A stretch of 64,000 bases of DNA from Umbelopsis ramanniana AG (lineage: Eukaryota; Mucoromycota; Umbelopsidomycetes; Umbelopsidales; Umbelopsidaceae). Shown in pieces: positions 42,221-53,647 of this stretch (its first letter is position 1; every line of letters begins with the position of its first letter). The DNA is taken from positions 62,001 to 126,000 of the forward strand of contig NW_026252087.1 of the NCBI RefSeq assembly GCF_025399195.1, in the 5' to 3' direction. A program made the translations under genes and the position numbers. The notes beneath the pieces are model-generated. The model searched no databases. It saw nothing but the letters and a program-made list of their open reading frames with translations, and was not told where the DNA came from.

Positions 42221-42793
42221 TCATTGTAGTTTAAAATCGAGGTGAATACAGGTGACGGTGTTGCCATTTTGGTCAGTGATGTGGATATCGCCGTTCAGCG
42301 GAAGCTTTGGGACATCTTTGGGAATATAAGCGTGTGCCTTAAGTGTAAGCTCACCAGCTTTTAGTGGACAGTCTTGATAACCCATAATATCTGAGTTCAA
42401 GGCTCCACAAAGGTCTAACTGCTTGTTAACTTTGATCAATGACAACAACTTCAAATCTACTCCAATATTACCACCCTGGACGTCGGAATCTAATAATGTA
42501 TAGCATTAGCAAAACTATTTCTATACATGCTGTAAGGTCATTCGCCTTGAAACATGGTACTTACCCAAGTATCCGTTGACAATGACTTGAATGTCCTCTC
42601 CAACTTTTGGATATTCCGGGATGACTGATACTCCTCCTTTGTATGACCGGAGTAAGTGCGATGACGAATCGCCGCACAATGACCATACTTGGCCATGAGC
42701 TTCTTCTGGAAGCATAAATGGCCGCTGTTGTGGAGCTCCGGTTATGACAGTTATAAGTGATAGTGTTATAACTGAGAGAGATTTCCAGAGCAT
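42221..42793 (-). CDS. NPC2: ML-domain lipid-transfer protein (NPC2 / PG-PI-TP type)
   Basis: Two exons (complement): 42793-42565 and 42489-42221; 165 aa. There is a signal peptide (residues 1-19, 'MLWKSLSVITLSLITVITG'). The mature protein is an MD-2-related lipid-recognition domain: 'VSVIPEYPKVGEDIQVIVNG', 'GGNIGVDLKLLSLIKVNKQL', 'DLCGAL', 'DCPLKAGELTLKAHAYIP' and 'TVTCIHLDFKL'. The Cys placed as in yeast Npc2 and Aspergillus PG/PI-TP form the usual disulfides. It should bind sterol or phospholipid in the vacuole or secretory lumen. The ATG nearest the signal peptide was chosen over an upstream one that would bury the hydrophobic segment. It diverges from the STE11 gene across 358 bp. Confidence 0.88.
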
Positions 42794-43151
42794 TGTTGAA
42801 TGAATGGGGGAAAGTGATGAATGATAAAAAGAAAGTACGGAGCAGTGGTGGTTTTGGATGGATGGTCCAATCATGAGGCACGGTTTCACAGAGCCTGTAG
42901 TGAGGTAAATTTTTTATTTAGATCTAATAGCTTTTGACAGATCATCATTATCCAAGAGTGCTGTCGAACGCTAGCAAGTCATTATTGTCAAGACTCGAAG
43001 GTATTCTTAATCGCTCATATCTACAAGCCTAGCTGGCGGCTTGTTAAGCCATCATGAGCCTAAAGGAGAGCTGCAGCCAAACTTTTGAATTTCAAACTCA
43101 ATTCACAAGACCTAGCGTTGCTGTTGCTCCATCCGCTCAAACACCAATGCA
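42794..43151. promoter_or_regulatory. Divergent promoter of the ML-domain and MAPKKK genes
   Basis: 358 bp between two start codons. I see no TATA box close to either start and no clear palindromic site. Confidence 0.35.
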
Positions 43152-46100
43152 ATGATCTCTCCTTCTCGGACGTTCTTTGGGCGGTCAACCCCATCCCCCA
43201 CAACTCCAACCTACCCAGAGACCACCGAAACAACGAGGTCCTATTCGCTTGAAACTGTCAAGCATTGGAAAGAGCGCGATGTAGCTGATTGGCTTGAATC
43301 GTTAAATTATGGTCAATTCACTCAGAAATTCACAGGTATACTTATATGAAACGATGAGTGGATAAAAAATGCCATGGCATAAGAAAAGACTGAACAATCT
43401 ACTTTATAGAAAATAATATTAATGGTGAGGTACTGCTGGAACTCGATAACCCAACCCTCAAAGAGATGGATATCAAAACAGTAGGAGAGCGAGTGCGAAT
43501 CCTGACCGCCGTTCGACATCTACGACAAGAGTGTTACAATGAAATGGCATATTTTGCAAGGATGGCAAAAGTGAGCATCGTTTTATTTACGCATCGGTGG
43601 ACCAAAATATACGGCCTTGATAATTGAACTCACCATTTACACTTTAAGGAGCAGAGTGCGAATGAAAGTCGAGGACAACCGCAAGGCGCATATTCTACGC
43701 CTTATCATCCCAACATTTCATTAATGACGTTGGATTCGATTTCTCGCTACGAAAGCACTGCCCCTGGTCCGCCTGCCAGTGCTTCCATTATAGAACGCCC
43801 CGCCAACAAACTATTGGATTACAAACCCTCTGTACAACGATCCAACTCTTTCTCGCGACTTCTTGGAAGATCCGACTCTAAACGCTCTCAAAAGATTAAC
43901 GGCCAAGAATTACCGACTAGTCCCAAGCATCCAAATGCAAAAGTGAGTAGAGAAGATTTCAAAATGTTGCGATGTACTCTGTCAATTTTCATTAAACTTT
44001 ACATTCGCCTATAGCGGAGCTCGCAAGAAGGAAATATCATGTCTATGGAAAAGGTTAAACAGGTAAAGCTGAGAATAGGATGGCTGATCCATAAAGTGGT
44101 GCTTGCATGCTAAACATGGTTTTTTAGACATGCGTTCGAGTGTTTGGAGAAGACGGTCAAACTCGTATAGTCAATGTTCATAATGCTACGGATGTACGGT
44201 CTATCATGGCAAAGGTTTTGCACAAATTTGGAATTGAAGAAGCAAACATATCCAAATACTGTATCTTTGTTGGCTCTAGTGATACTGGCGCAGGTATGGA
44301 CTTCTCTGAAATAATGATATCGCTACGACCTTAAGACCAATAGAATTCCTTTTATTAGCCCGGGCGCTTTCCGATGAAGAGCTTGAAGAGATATGTCGAT
44401 CCCAAGATCGACCAGAAAAAGAAAGGCTCATTTTACGAAAACGACATCAGTATCCAACTCATGAAGAATTTAAGAGAAAAGGCACAATCACTCAAAAACG
44501 AAATCAGATTCAAAAGATGTATGAGGAAACTGTTGTTCCTTGGGCCCCAGCTATGGGACCATCCGGCACACCTTCACCCATTGGCGCTTACGCATCATTA
44601 CAGCCACTGCACCATGGATTACCTGACCGGCAGCAAACTGTGGATATCATTACCAGCATCGGAAACGGTATGGCCAAGCCGACACCGCCAGTATCAGGCA
44701 AACTCTCATCGGATCCATCAACCACATCCTACTTTCCATCACCTGAAAGAAGCAATGACTCGACAGCAGCAACTCAGCAGTCGTCCAACTGGGACCAAAG
44801 GGCACCTACAACGCCACAATCAGGAGGAACATCTGTATCATCTCGGTTCTCAGTGGCTTCCTTCAATTCATCGCATGCCGCTTATCGCTCACATACCCCT
44901 AAACTTCGACAATTCTTTGGCGAAAGACCGCCGTCTGAAGTGATTTCGTCCAACCTACCTTCCTTTTTCCCTAATCATAAGCCAGAAATACTGGAGACGG
45001 CCGGATTTAATGCCAAGCGAATGTCGATGCGACGAGCGAGTCACAGCAGTGGAATGTCAACATCGCGACGTCGAGATAGCGTGATGCCTGAGTTGGCATC
45101 TGTCCTTGGATTGGAATTAGATAAGGTGTTTGAGCAGGAGGAATTGGAAGCTCTACAAGCTCAGGCAGAAGAAGAAGAAGAAGAAGAAAGTTTTGAAGTT
45201 GAGGAGGAAGAGGCATTTAGGCCGCCTGCCGAACTCAAATTGCCTACATCCTTCCCACAAAAAACGTCACTTCAAAATAAGCGCTTTTCTACTCTCCTCA
45301 CCATCAAATCGGACGGTGATGTCGAGTCCCATATGCCTGCTCGAAAATCCAGCCTGATTAATACTGACACCACCTTAGCCGACAAGGCTGCTCAGCATAT
45401 CAAAGTGTCGCTCAACACACCTGTGTCTGCCACTTTAACGCTTGTTGGCACCCCTGTGGAGGCCCCAGAAGTGGTTGAAATACCTTCACCGGAACCTAGC
45501 CCAACAGAGCCCATTGCCCCCGAGCCCATCATTCACGGTAAGTACTTTATTTAAGAGATTGCCCGTGGCGAGACGAAGCTAGACTTCCAAGAAAAGACAG
45601 GCGATTTCCTAACACCTCCTACCTTTATAGTTAATGCTGCGCCTGTGGAGTGGATGAAGGGCTCTCTAATCGGACGAGGTACATTTGGAGATGTGTACCT
45701 TGGACTCAGTCCTATCAGCGGTGAGCTCATGGCAGTCAAGCAAGTTGAACTGCCCGTTGTCAACAGTGCGACAGAAGATCGAAAGCGAACCATGATTAGT
45801 GCCTTAGAACAAGAAATTGCCCTCTTGAGAGATCTTCACCACGAAAATATTGTGCAGTATCTCGGTTTTCAATGCGACGAAGCGCATTTTAGTATCTTTT
45901 TAGAATATGTGCCTGGTGGATCAGTGGCTGGCTTGCTTGCTAGCTATGGTGCCTTCAAGGAGCCTCTGGTGTGCAGTTTTGTACGTCAGATTTTGAAGGG
46001 GTTGAACTACTTGCATGGGCGCGACATTATACATCGCGACATCAAGGGTGCTAATGTTTTAGGTGAGGTGCATTGGGAGGATGCGAAAATGAATGGTAGC

Positions 46101-46822
46101 CATGGTTTACTGACCCGTTTCACTATAGTCGATAACAAGGGTGGTGTCAAGATCTCGGATTTCGGTATATCTAAAAAGGTCGAAGATGGTAAGTCCATTA
46201 GCGACTGTTTGTCCGTCCGTCTGTAACGTATATAGAAAGGACAAAAATCACTCATTCTTGTTTCTAGACATGATGTTGGTTTCTGGTGCTTCGGCCAATC
46301 GACCTAGTCTTCAAGGATCCGTATTTTGGGTATGTTTTCTGCTGTTGCCATTTTGTATTTGCGTCGACTCGACCTGATGGCTCACCTCTCATCATACTAT
46401 AGATGGCCCCTGAAGTTGTTAAGCAAACACAGTATACCCGCAAAGCAGATATTTGGTCACTTGGGTGCATGGTGGTAGAAATGTTTACCGGTGACCATCC
46501 TTTCCCTGAATTTTCGCAGATGCAAGCTATATTTCAGGTCAGTTGAGGGTTGTGTATGGGCTAGGCAAGTCCGTGTTCTCATCATCTTTTCGCACAGATT
46601 GGAAGTTATAAAGCACCGAATATACCAGACCATATTGGCGACGACGCAAAAGATTTCCTGAACCGCACCTTTGATCTGTAAGTCTAGTTCTGGCTGACAT
46701 CTTTGTGCCTGTGTCGTCTCTCTAATTCTTTTTTTTTCTTCCATAGTGACTACCGAGAACGACCTACGGCCGATGTACTGTTGCAACACCCTTTTCTCGC
46801 AAATGTGGGAACTAACTTGTAA
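43152..46822 (+). CDS. STE11: MAP kinase kinase kinase of Ste11/Byr2 type (SAM-RA-kinase)
   Basis: Twelve exons: 43152-43335, 43410-43570, 43649-43942, 44015-44062, 44128-44293, 44359-45537, 45631-46062, 46129-46188, 46268-46329, 46403-46537, 46598-46677, 46747-46822; 958 aa. Residues about 34-100 are a SAM domain ('[20 protein letters not shown]', '[16 protein letters not shown]'). A Ras-association-like domain follows near 230-300 ('[20 protein letters not shown]'). Next comes a long Ser/Pro and acidic disordered region, then the C-terminal kinase: '[11 protein letters not shown]', Lys in 'MAVKQVEL', '[10 protein letters not shown]', 'DFGIS', 'MAPEVV' and '[15 protein letters not shown]'. 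In fungi this kinase feeds the mating, filamentation and osmotic MAPK cascades, held by Ste50-like SAM partners and Ras/Cdc42 input. All catalytic residues are present. Confidence 0.94.
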
Positions 46823-46874
46823 ATTTACCCTTTATATTTTCGCCAACCAAACCAATAAAATTTTAACATAATGG

Positions 46875-46914
46875 ATAAGTAAAAAGACGGTTGAATAAGT
46901 AAAAAGACGGTTGA
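46875..46914. repeat. Perfect 20-bp tandem duplication
   Basis: ATAAGTAAAAAGACGGTTGA occurs twice in a row in the short gap between the MAPKKK stop and the next start codon. It probably arose by replication slippage. Confidence 0.85.
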
Positions 46915-47014
46915 AGTTTCATGCTGGCACTCATCAAACAGTCACGTCCAGCAAAATGGCTGCCCAAAAAAAAAAAAGTTTCAAGATCCACTGATCACTT
47001 TCACGAAATACCAA

Positions 47015-47797
47015 ATGAGCGACGTCAAGGGAGCCGATAAACCAATAATAACCTATTGCGTCGAATACGCACAATCGCAAACATCCAAATGCGCTACTTG
47101 CAACCGAACGATTCCTAATAAATCTTTGCGATGTGGAGAGATCTTCCGCAGAAGCAAGAAGGAAAAAAAGCAGTTGTCAAAGACAACATGGTACCACTTC
47201 AAGTGCTTTCCCGGTAAGCCTTCAGCATTATGACAATGATATGTGCTGTAGCTTGCTTACTGACTACTCCCCTAGTGCCTGAACTTCTTACAAAGCTTCC
47301 CATCGAGCAGTTCCGAGGATACCCCGCCATTGAGGAAAAGGTAGAGTATCATGGATCGAATTGGAGTTTACCGACCCAGCGCGCTCATGTTTGTATTTAA
47401 ATAGGACCAAGAGAGAATTCAGAAGCTTCTCAAGTTGGGTAAAGGTGCTACGTGGAATGAACACTTTGGCGCACAGGACAAGAAGAAGGAGGCTGGTGCC
47501 GAAGAGGAAGAGAGTAAACCAAAGAAGAAGAAGAGAGACGAAGATAAGCCAATCGACATGACCGCAGGACTGACAGGACAGAATCCCAAGTCACTCAAGC
47601 GACCAAACAAGCAGGCAGAAGAAAAGGTCGCGAAGAAGGCTAAGCCTGTTGAACCCGAGGTCAAACTTCCCAAATCAGATATGAGTGAGGTCGCATCCAT
47701 CTCCAAGGCGATCCAGGATTCACTCGCCACCAGCAAGAAGACCATGGCTTTATTAGAGAGCAAAAAGAAGAAGAAGGTCCAAGAGAAGAAAGACTGA
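47015..47797 (+). CDS. Stand-alone PARP-type zinc-finger protein
   Basis: Three exons, 47015-47213, 47276-47340 and 47405-47797; 218 aa. Residues about 8-85 form one PARP-type zinc finger: 'YCVEYAQSQTSKCATCNRTI', 'SLRCGEIFRRS', 'TTWYHFKCFP', giving the C-x2-C...H-x2-C ligand set that senses DNA breaks. The rest is Lys/Glu-rich with nuclear-localisation-like 'PKKKKRDE' and a C-terminal 'SKKKKKVQEKKD' tail. There is no WGR or ADP-ribosyl transferase domain. Similar lone zf-PARP proteins are known in fungi and are thought to bind nicked DNA; the role here is inferred. The start lies just after an A-rich leader. Confidence 0.85.
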
Positions 47798-48068
47798 AGG
47801 AGGGCAAAAGTCGCCGTATGATAGATCCTTTCGTTGTAATCACATTTTACTGACTGTTTTTCAGTCCCCATTGAAGCACTTTCCCCATCCCGTTCATTCA
47901 TATGATGTCTTTTTCTTTTTTTTCAAATATCTTTGCTTCTTTATAGTAGAGCACGAAGAAACCAATCAAACAAAGTAGATGTACATTAGCAATTTAAAGA
48001 TATGACATGGCATAAAGAGAAATGAATGGAGAGAGTTAATTAGGATAATACGAGTGGGGCTTTCTGAA

Positions 48069-49701
48069 TTAAATTTCATCCATTTTGTAAAAGTTGTGAG
48101 ACGGCTCAGCGGTAGGTCTTCGACGGTAGAACCAGAATGCCGCGCCTCCCAGAGCAGCAACACCAGCGATCACACCAATGGCAATACCAGCCTTGCTACC
48201 ACTCGAAAGACTGCTGGATTGATCACCACTGCTGCTGTTACTGCCGCCATCATCCGTCTCCGTCTCGTTGGTAGGTGCAGCTTGAGTTGCAGGAGGCGTG
48301 AAAGGTTCATCCAGATAACAGGAAATTTGGTTCGTTAACATTACATAGGCATTGTTGCACACGTAGTTGGCGGGGAAGCTTTGTGGTGAAGAGCCAAGAG
48401 CAAAGTTATAAAGCCAGGTTGTATTGTAAGTGTTCTGGAAAGTGGGATACTGTATCGCGATCATATCCATCAGGGCCAAATCTGGTCGTGCAGCGTATCG
48501 TTCAGGAAAATCTAGTGACTTTGGTTCAGCATTTCATTTTGCGTTGCATACCAAACGTTGCACTGACACTTACTAGAATATCCAGTTTTGCTCACCAGAC
48601 CGTCAGCTCGATATACTTTTCTGTTCTTATAGTAGCCTTCACTTTCGTAAAACAAGGAAGCGCCAGGCACCATGTTCATGATGCTCAGCCATTGAGGCCA
48701 CAGTTCACCTTCCGATAAAGGGCTAGTATCCAAAAGCATATCAGCTCCTTTCAAAGCAAGATGAAAATTGCCAACGTTGGAGTATGTGGAGTCTTGTGCA
48801 GAGTTGGGAGCAATCATCTTGGCAGCCGCATCAGCGATGAGGGTCTTAGCATAGGTATCAACCCTGATTTCATACACCTGAGGGGTGGTCATATCTGCTT
48901 GTGTCCAAGCTATAGCATACTTTTCCTTGACTCCACTGTTGACACGAGTCTTAATGCAATTGTATTGACTCATAATGTTAAGAACTGTGAGTTGTGCTGC
49001 TCGCTCCTCATTGTAAAAGTAGGCCAGGTATATCAACCAAGATGCTTTCTACCATCGTTCGACTCTTGATTAGTAAACACAATATGCACCGAATCCAAAA
49101 CCTACATGTTCTTTACCTGGATTGGAGTCAGGCTCGGGTCATTGGCTGAAAAGACGATGGTGTTATTGGCTGTGCTAGTTCCATTTGCGAAAGTGTACGT
49201 GGCGGTAGCGTTATTTGACATGGTGAAACATGGCGATGTGTTCGCGAGTAAGATATTGCTAGAGCCAGTTGTAAAAGAACTGGTGACGTTGCTTGACAAA
49301 AGCTAACAGGAGCGATGTTCAATGCCTGATTCAATTGTCTGTGAGTAAATATCTTTGATCTCTTACCTCTGCAAAGCCAAGGATATCCAATGTATCAATA
49401 GCGGCCGAAGTGATTGGAACCTGAATTTGCGGCACATTGCCAGTGATATTCGTAAATACTGGTCCTTGTGGCACTAGGGCGTAGGAAGTCTGAGCAATGA
49501 GGTTGTGCAGTATATTGTACCCGGCATAACTTTCTACAATCCACCCATTCGCCGTGTCTGAAGGTTCAAGGGTTAGCACAAGGTACCAAATGAAGAGATA
49601 ACGTTTACAAGTAACGAACCATTGCCAGGATTGGTTTGTGATTGAGCAGGCAATGCCCATAACAATGCCAGTAGGGCCCAAGCGATTGAAGCCTTGAACA
49701 T
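48069..49701 (-). CDS. Type I membrane protein, possible periplasmic-binding-protein-like ectodomain
   Basis: Five exons (complement): 49701-49620, 49557-49367, 49302-49117, 49048-48574, 48511-48069; 458 aa. Signal peptide at 1-21 ('MFKASIAWALLALLWALPAQ'). A large lumenal or external domain carries about 10 N-glycosylation sequons (N-x-S/T). After a Ser-rich stalk comes one membrane segment ('GIAIGVIAGVAALGGAAFWF'), then 'YRRRPTAEPSH' and a short tail. Blocks such as 'ITSAAIDTLDILGFAELL', 'KASWLIYLAYFYNEERAAQL' and 'YAARPDLALMDMIAIQYP' resemble the layout of TroA/BtuF-type substrate-binding proteins (two lobes, long linker helix, late 'RPDL' block). That fold assignment is my inference. Exon 1's donor is a weak GTTCGT. 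Surface iron-chelate or metal binding is one possible role. Confidence 0.72.
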
Positions 49702-51330
49702 GTGGCCGAGATGGAGGTGGTACGAGTTGGTGGTAAAAGCGTATAATTTTTTTTGTTTCTTATAGGGTCTCGATGTATTTTTTTAAGCAGTGTTAACTCC
49801 GCTGTGTTGCAAGCGACGCTGAGGTTGGGCCGGCTCTTGTTCCAGGCACGCAAAGTCAACAAAGCACCAGCGCAAAAGGACATGCGAGGGTTTGACACCA
49901 AGTTCTCATCCATTAGCCGTTTAAGCTATGAATCACTTTCTAGCGCTCGGTGTGTTTCTCGACGGCCCACAAGCGTTGGATCACATGTTACGGCGGGTCT
50001 TGTGAGGCAGGACAAGGAATACCCTTGGCTACTTACACATTATCTGCTCCCATCTCATGCCTTTCAACGATTATCTCTTATTATCCAAAAAAAAAAAAAT
50101 ACTGTATTCAAGAAAAACAGCTTCAGCAAAGTGAAAAACAAATGTGGGGTAGCTGAAGACTGTGCTCACTGGTTTCTTTGCAAGCAACTGCAGTGTGTAA
50201 CTATGGTACATGCACCAAACCGCAAAAGGAATGCCATGTGCGCATGCAGAGCAGACCATCGCATCAAGGTTGTGACGCAACGTACTGCATTGAGCAGCGT
50301 ACCAAACAAAACAGGAACATGAGAAGCCAGACAAAGCGAAATCAAAAATTGATGGGTGAAGCATTAGGCCAATCATGGGGATAAGAAAATGGCTGGGAGG
50401 TGAGAAAAAGAATACCGAATGGAAGGTGGGGAAAAATGCTGAGGTATCAAAACGTTCACATAAGTCAGGTACGGTTTTCCATTTTCGAGCTTGATACAAG
50501 GTAATCTGGCGCGGCAGAATCCGAATAACGTGAAAGCTATTCCATAGAGTGTTGTCACGCTGAACTGTAATTAAGTATGTTTTTAATAAACATCTGGATA
50601 TGTACCATTCACAGAGACTGTATGTTTGCGTTCAAGGGAGGATTTATATGTTGCATCAGGGGGCCTTGTCAATGTGAATACCAAATAATGATACAGGCAG
50701 CAGGACAAACATTTTGAACAAGTTCATCCATCTGCCTGTCATCTCGAAAGGATGTTTCATCGACTATATGCTACGATGTATACTATCTTGGTTATGCCAT
50801 CAGGCTATATCTGCTTTATGGCCCTTACATCTCCAGACCTCTTTACAAATACTTGGGCTCCTTAGTATTAACCGGGAAAACCAACCAGTTGTTGGAGGGA
50901 TCTAGTTCAATTTGTGATGTTTAACATCAAGAGTGGAACCACCGGCATGTCATTATCGATGAATGCTAGCAATTTTTGGCTTCAGCATGGGTACGTCCAA
51001 AAGAAGGAGCCTCCGTTTTGAAGGGGTAAGAACGTGGGCTTTGAAGAATAATGAGAACTCATTCACTAACATAACCCAATTTTCTTTCTTTACATTAACA
51101 AGAGACATGGTAGGGCAAAATATATATATATATGTTTTAATATAACAGCATTTTCAATGGTATGATACAAGCAGAAAAAGAAAATGGATAGAAAAAACAA
51201 GGATAGTTGAACTATACGGTTGTGGACATAGGTAAGAATTTGGCAGAACAGCGTCCTAATCAAAGATGGATCCAGCTGCAGGATACAGTTTTTGGTTTGA
51301 TTAGCGTACACTGCTTGTGGGGGATTTTGT
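49702..51330. other. Gene-free stretch between two minus-strand genes
   Basis: About 1.6 kb. Frames of up to 189 codons on the plus strand (49753-50322) run through poly-A tracts and have no domain. They overlap similar minus-strand frames and are not supported. The left end is the promoter of the type I membrane protein gene. Confidence 0.45.
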
Positions 51331-52706
51331 TTATGCTCCAAGGAATGAGACGCTTGTAGTCATTCGACTTGAAGAGGGTTCATGGGCAGAGAACGACGAA
51401 GGAGACGTGGACATAGGTGCCTGCTGATCTATAGGGGATGTAGCTGGAGTATCCTGCTCGTCGTCATCGTCACTATGGCTGCGTCGACGCTTTCCACCTG
51501 ACACGTAGGATAAGCGACGCTTGTCAAAGATAACCATCTTCAGCTTGTCAACAAACCCAGAAGAGCTGTGTCGTCGTTGATATAAAGACAGAGGAGAGGT
51601 GATATTGGATTGTGGTGGCGGTCGAGAGAGTTCGGCCATAGCATCGTGTTCCTCGTCACTCTCAGGGCTCAGTGTGGTCTCTCTGGGTCGTGGTTCTTCC
51701 ACTTCAGACACAAAGGTGGCTCCTCCCACACACTCTGGCGAAGAAGGTTCATTGGCAGCGGTAATGGGAATAGGCTGGGGTAACTGTACGGGGGTTGTGT
51801 CTTGGGGCAGATCAACTTCGACAGAGGCATCCAAATCGGCATAAGCACGACACAAAGGGCATTGGAATGCGGGGTGCGAGGCTAAAAGCGGTCGAATACA
51901 CTTGTAGTGAAAATGGTGTGAACAAGGGGCAATGAAAAGGGCTTGACGCGGAGCAATAGAGTACAAGCATATACAACATTCATCGACATCGGCTTGTTCT
52001 GTATTTAAGGCCTTGAGTTGGTGAAAAGTGGCAAGTGAATATGCAGAGCTTTGGGTTGGTCTATCGATTTCAATCTTCATGCGCACAGCCCGAAAGATCT
52101 CTTCGACTCCGCCTTGATAATCCACACCAAGCTGAATAGTGTCTCCATCCGACAACTGATGTGATGTAGATAACTGACCAGCAGCAGACAGACGAATGTG
52201 ATTTAAGAAGGTGCCAGATGATGATTTGGTATCTCTGATATGAACCTGTGAGAATACTGTCAGCCACGGTGGGAAAGGCAATTGCCATATGAAGTCATTC
52301 GACGTGACACATGATGTTGGCCTGGTTTCACTGACGGGAATTCAATAAACTATACCTTGCCATTATGATCCACCCAAAGCTCGCAGTGACTACGAGAAAC
52401 CACTTTGCTCTTGAAAGTAAGTCGGTTCTCATCACTGCCTCGATCTGTAAACCGGCCTATCCGAATCATCGTACCGGGAGTCAGTTCGCGATCGATAATA
52501 TTGAACACCACACACCGACTGGACCCGTCCAAGCTTGGCACAATACGGACTCTTGTTTTGTTCGAGGTACAAGGGCCATTTGTAACGATGTTGGAGATAT
52601 CTGCGGTGGGAGCAGAAGTAGGTGTGGAGGTACTTGTATGAGGGCGAGAAGAATAAAAGCTTCGAGATAGCAGAGAGGCCGAGGTAAACGCTGGGCCCTG
52701 TAGCAT
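51331..52706 (-). CDS. DMA1: FHA-RING ubiquitin ligase (Dma1/Dma2/Chfr-like)
   Basis: Two exons (complement): 52706-52356 and 52245-51331; 421 aa. An FHA domain spans about residues 50-165: 'TPGTMIRIGRFTDR', 'FKSKVVSRSHCELWVDHNGK', then after the splice 'VHIRDTKSSSGTFLNHIRLS' and 'LSDGDTIQLG'. A RING finger follows: 'CCICLYSIAPRQALFIAPCS', 'HHFHYKCIRPLL', 'FQCPLCRAY'. The C-terminal 190 residues are Ser/Pro/acidic and disordered. Dma-type ligases restrain septation and mitotic exit when the spindle is damaged and also act on septins. Domain order and length agree with yeast Dma1/2. The intron is GTATAG...CACAG in phase 0. Splitting the FHA domain between exons 1 and 2 makes the joined frame convincing. 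Confidence 0.93.
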
Positions 52707-53179
52707 TTGGTTATTTGGATTTGCTCAGGATATGTTGAAACAAGAATGGAACCCAGGAGAATGAGAAGAGCAAGCGAGAGAGTGAGAGAGTGAGAAAGAG
52801 AGAAAGAGTTCATGAGCAAAAATGGACTGCTCTAATTATTTTGAAGCCAAATCTCCACATTTACCAAATCAAGTAGAGAACATGCCTCCTCTAATCACAG
52901 CAGCAGACTAAATCTCATTGGATCTTTACTTTTATTGTTCGCTGTTGGTCTATTTTATGGGGGGAGGGATGCGAAGGGGATGGTCTATTAAAAGATGACA
53001 CCGAAGAGGGGTAAAGCAAAGGGAAGCGGTATGATACAGGGTGTACGGCATAATACGAAAATGATAAAATGCCTATTGATGTTTGTGTTTGGAATATTTT
53101 TCTTAACTGTTTGTTGTTTTTAAAGAACTGGCTTGGTAGAATAAAATACGGCAAATCCACTGTGGAGGGACCTATTTAT
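52707..53179. other. Promoter of the FHA-RING gene and 3' flank of uS14m
   Basis: 473 bp. A purine-rich GAGA/GAAA simple repeat at about 52768-52810 lies just upstream of the FHA-RING start, a common form of promoter low complexity in fungi. No gene is seen. Confidence 0.45.
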
Positions 53180-53479
53180 TTACCACGAAGATTTCTTGAC
53201 CCCAGGAAGTTCACCATTAAGTGCCTTCAAGCGAAATTGGAAACGACACAAACGGAATTCCCGGAATACACCGGAGCCATGACCAGTCTCCAAGCAGCGA
53301 TTTCGAAGGAAGACAGGAGCAGTGTTGGTTGGCAGGGAGTTCAAAGCCAATTGTGCTTGATGTCGAGTTCGAGCAGGGAGGGTTTCGTTACGCGTAATGT
53401 ATCGGTAAGCCTGTCTGATAAGTTCGTTGTTGGCAACGGCGGTACGAGCCTTCATGTCTCGAAGAATTCGGCTTCTCAT
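53180..53479 (-). CDS. MRP2: Mitochondrial small-subunit ribosomal protein uS14m
   Basis: Single exon, 99 aa. Sequence blocks 'MRSRILRDMKARTAVANNEL', 'RYITRNETLPARTRHQAQLA' and 'RNRCLETGHGSGVFREFRL' are those of mitochondrial and bacterial S14, including the 'RNRC.(E/D)TG..(R/G)G..R.F.LCR..FR' core that contacts 16S/15S rRNA. It ends 'ELPGVKKSSW', the standard C-terminal 'LPGVKKASW' motif. The size is normal for the family. It shares a 168-bp divergent promoter with CLF1. Confidence 0.95.
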   Translation of the reverse strand: MRSRILRDMKARTAVANNELIRQAYRYITRNETLPARTRHQAQLALNSLPTNTAPVFLRNRCLETGHGSGVFREFRLCRFQFRLKALNGELPGVKKSSW

Positions 53480-53647
53480 GGTTTAGAATGTAGTGAAAGT
53501 AATAATAGACAGGTTTGTAAAAATTGAAAAGGAACAATAAAGCTGGAAAGAAAAAATATGCGTGACGTCACGTCTTCAATTGAAAGCTGCAAAGAATTAC
53601 CTCCACACGTTGGCTCAGCACGCACCGTTGAGTCTTTGTCTGTAATC
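53480..53647. promoter_or_regulatory. Divergent promoter of uS14m and CLF1 with a CRE palindrome
   Basis: 168 bp separate the start codons. Near the middle, at 53561-53572, is CGTGACGTCACG, a perfect 12-bp palindrome holding the full CRE core TGACGTCA recognised by ATF/CREB-type bZIP proteins. It is 76 bp from the CLF1 ATG and 82 bp from the uS14m ATG. Confidence 0.6.

Noticed and set aside
49753-50322. A 189-codon plus-strand open frame
   Set aside because: It crosses poly-A tracts, overlaps equally long minus-strand frames, has no domain and sits in a promoter region.
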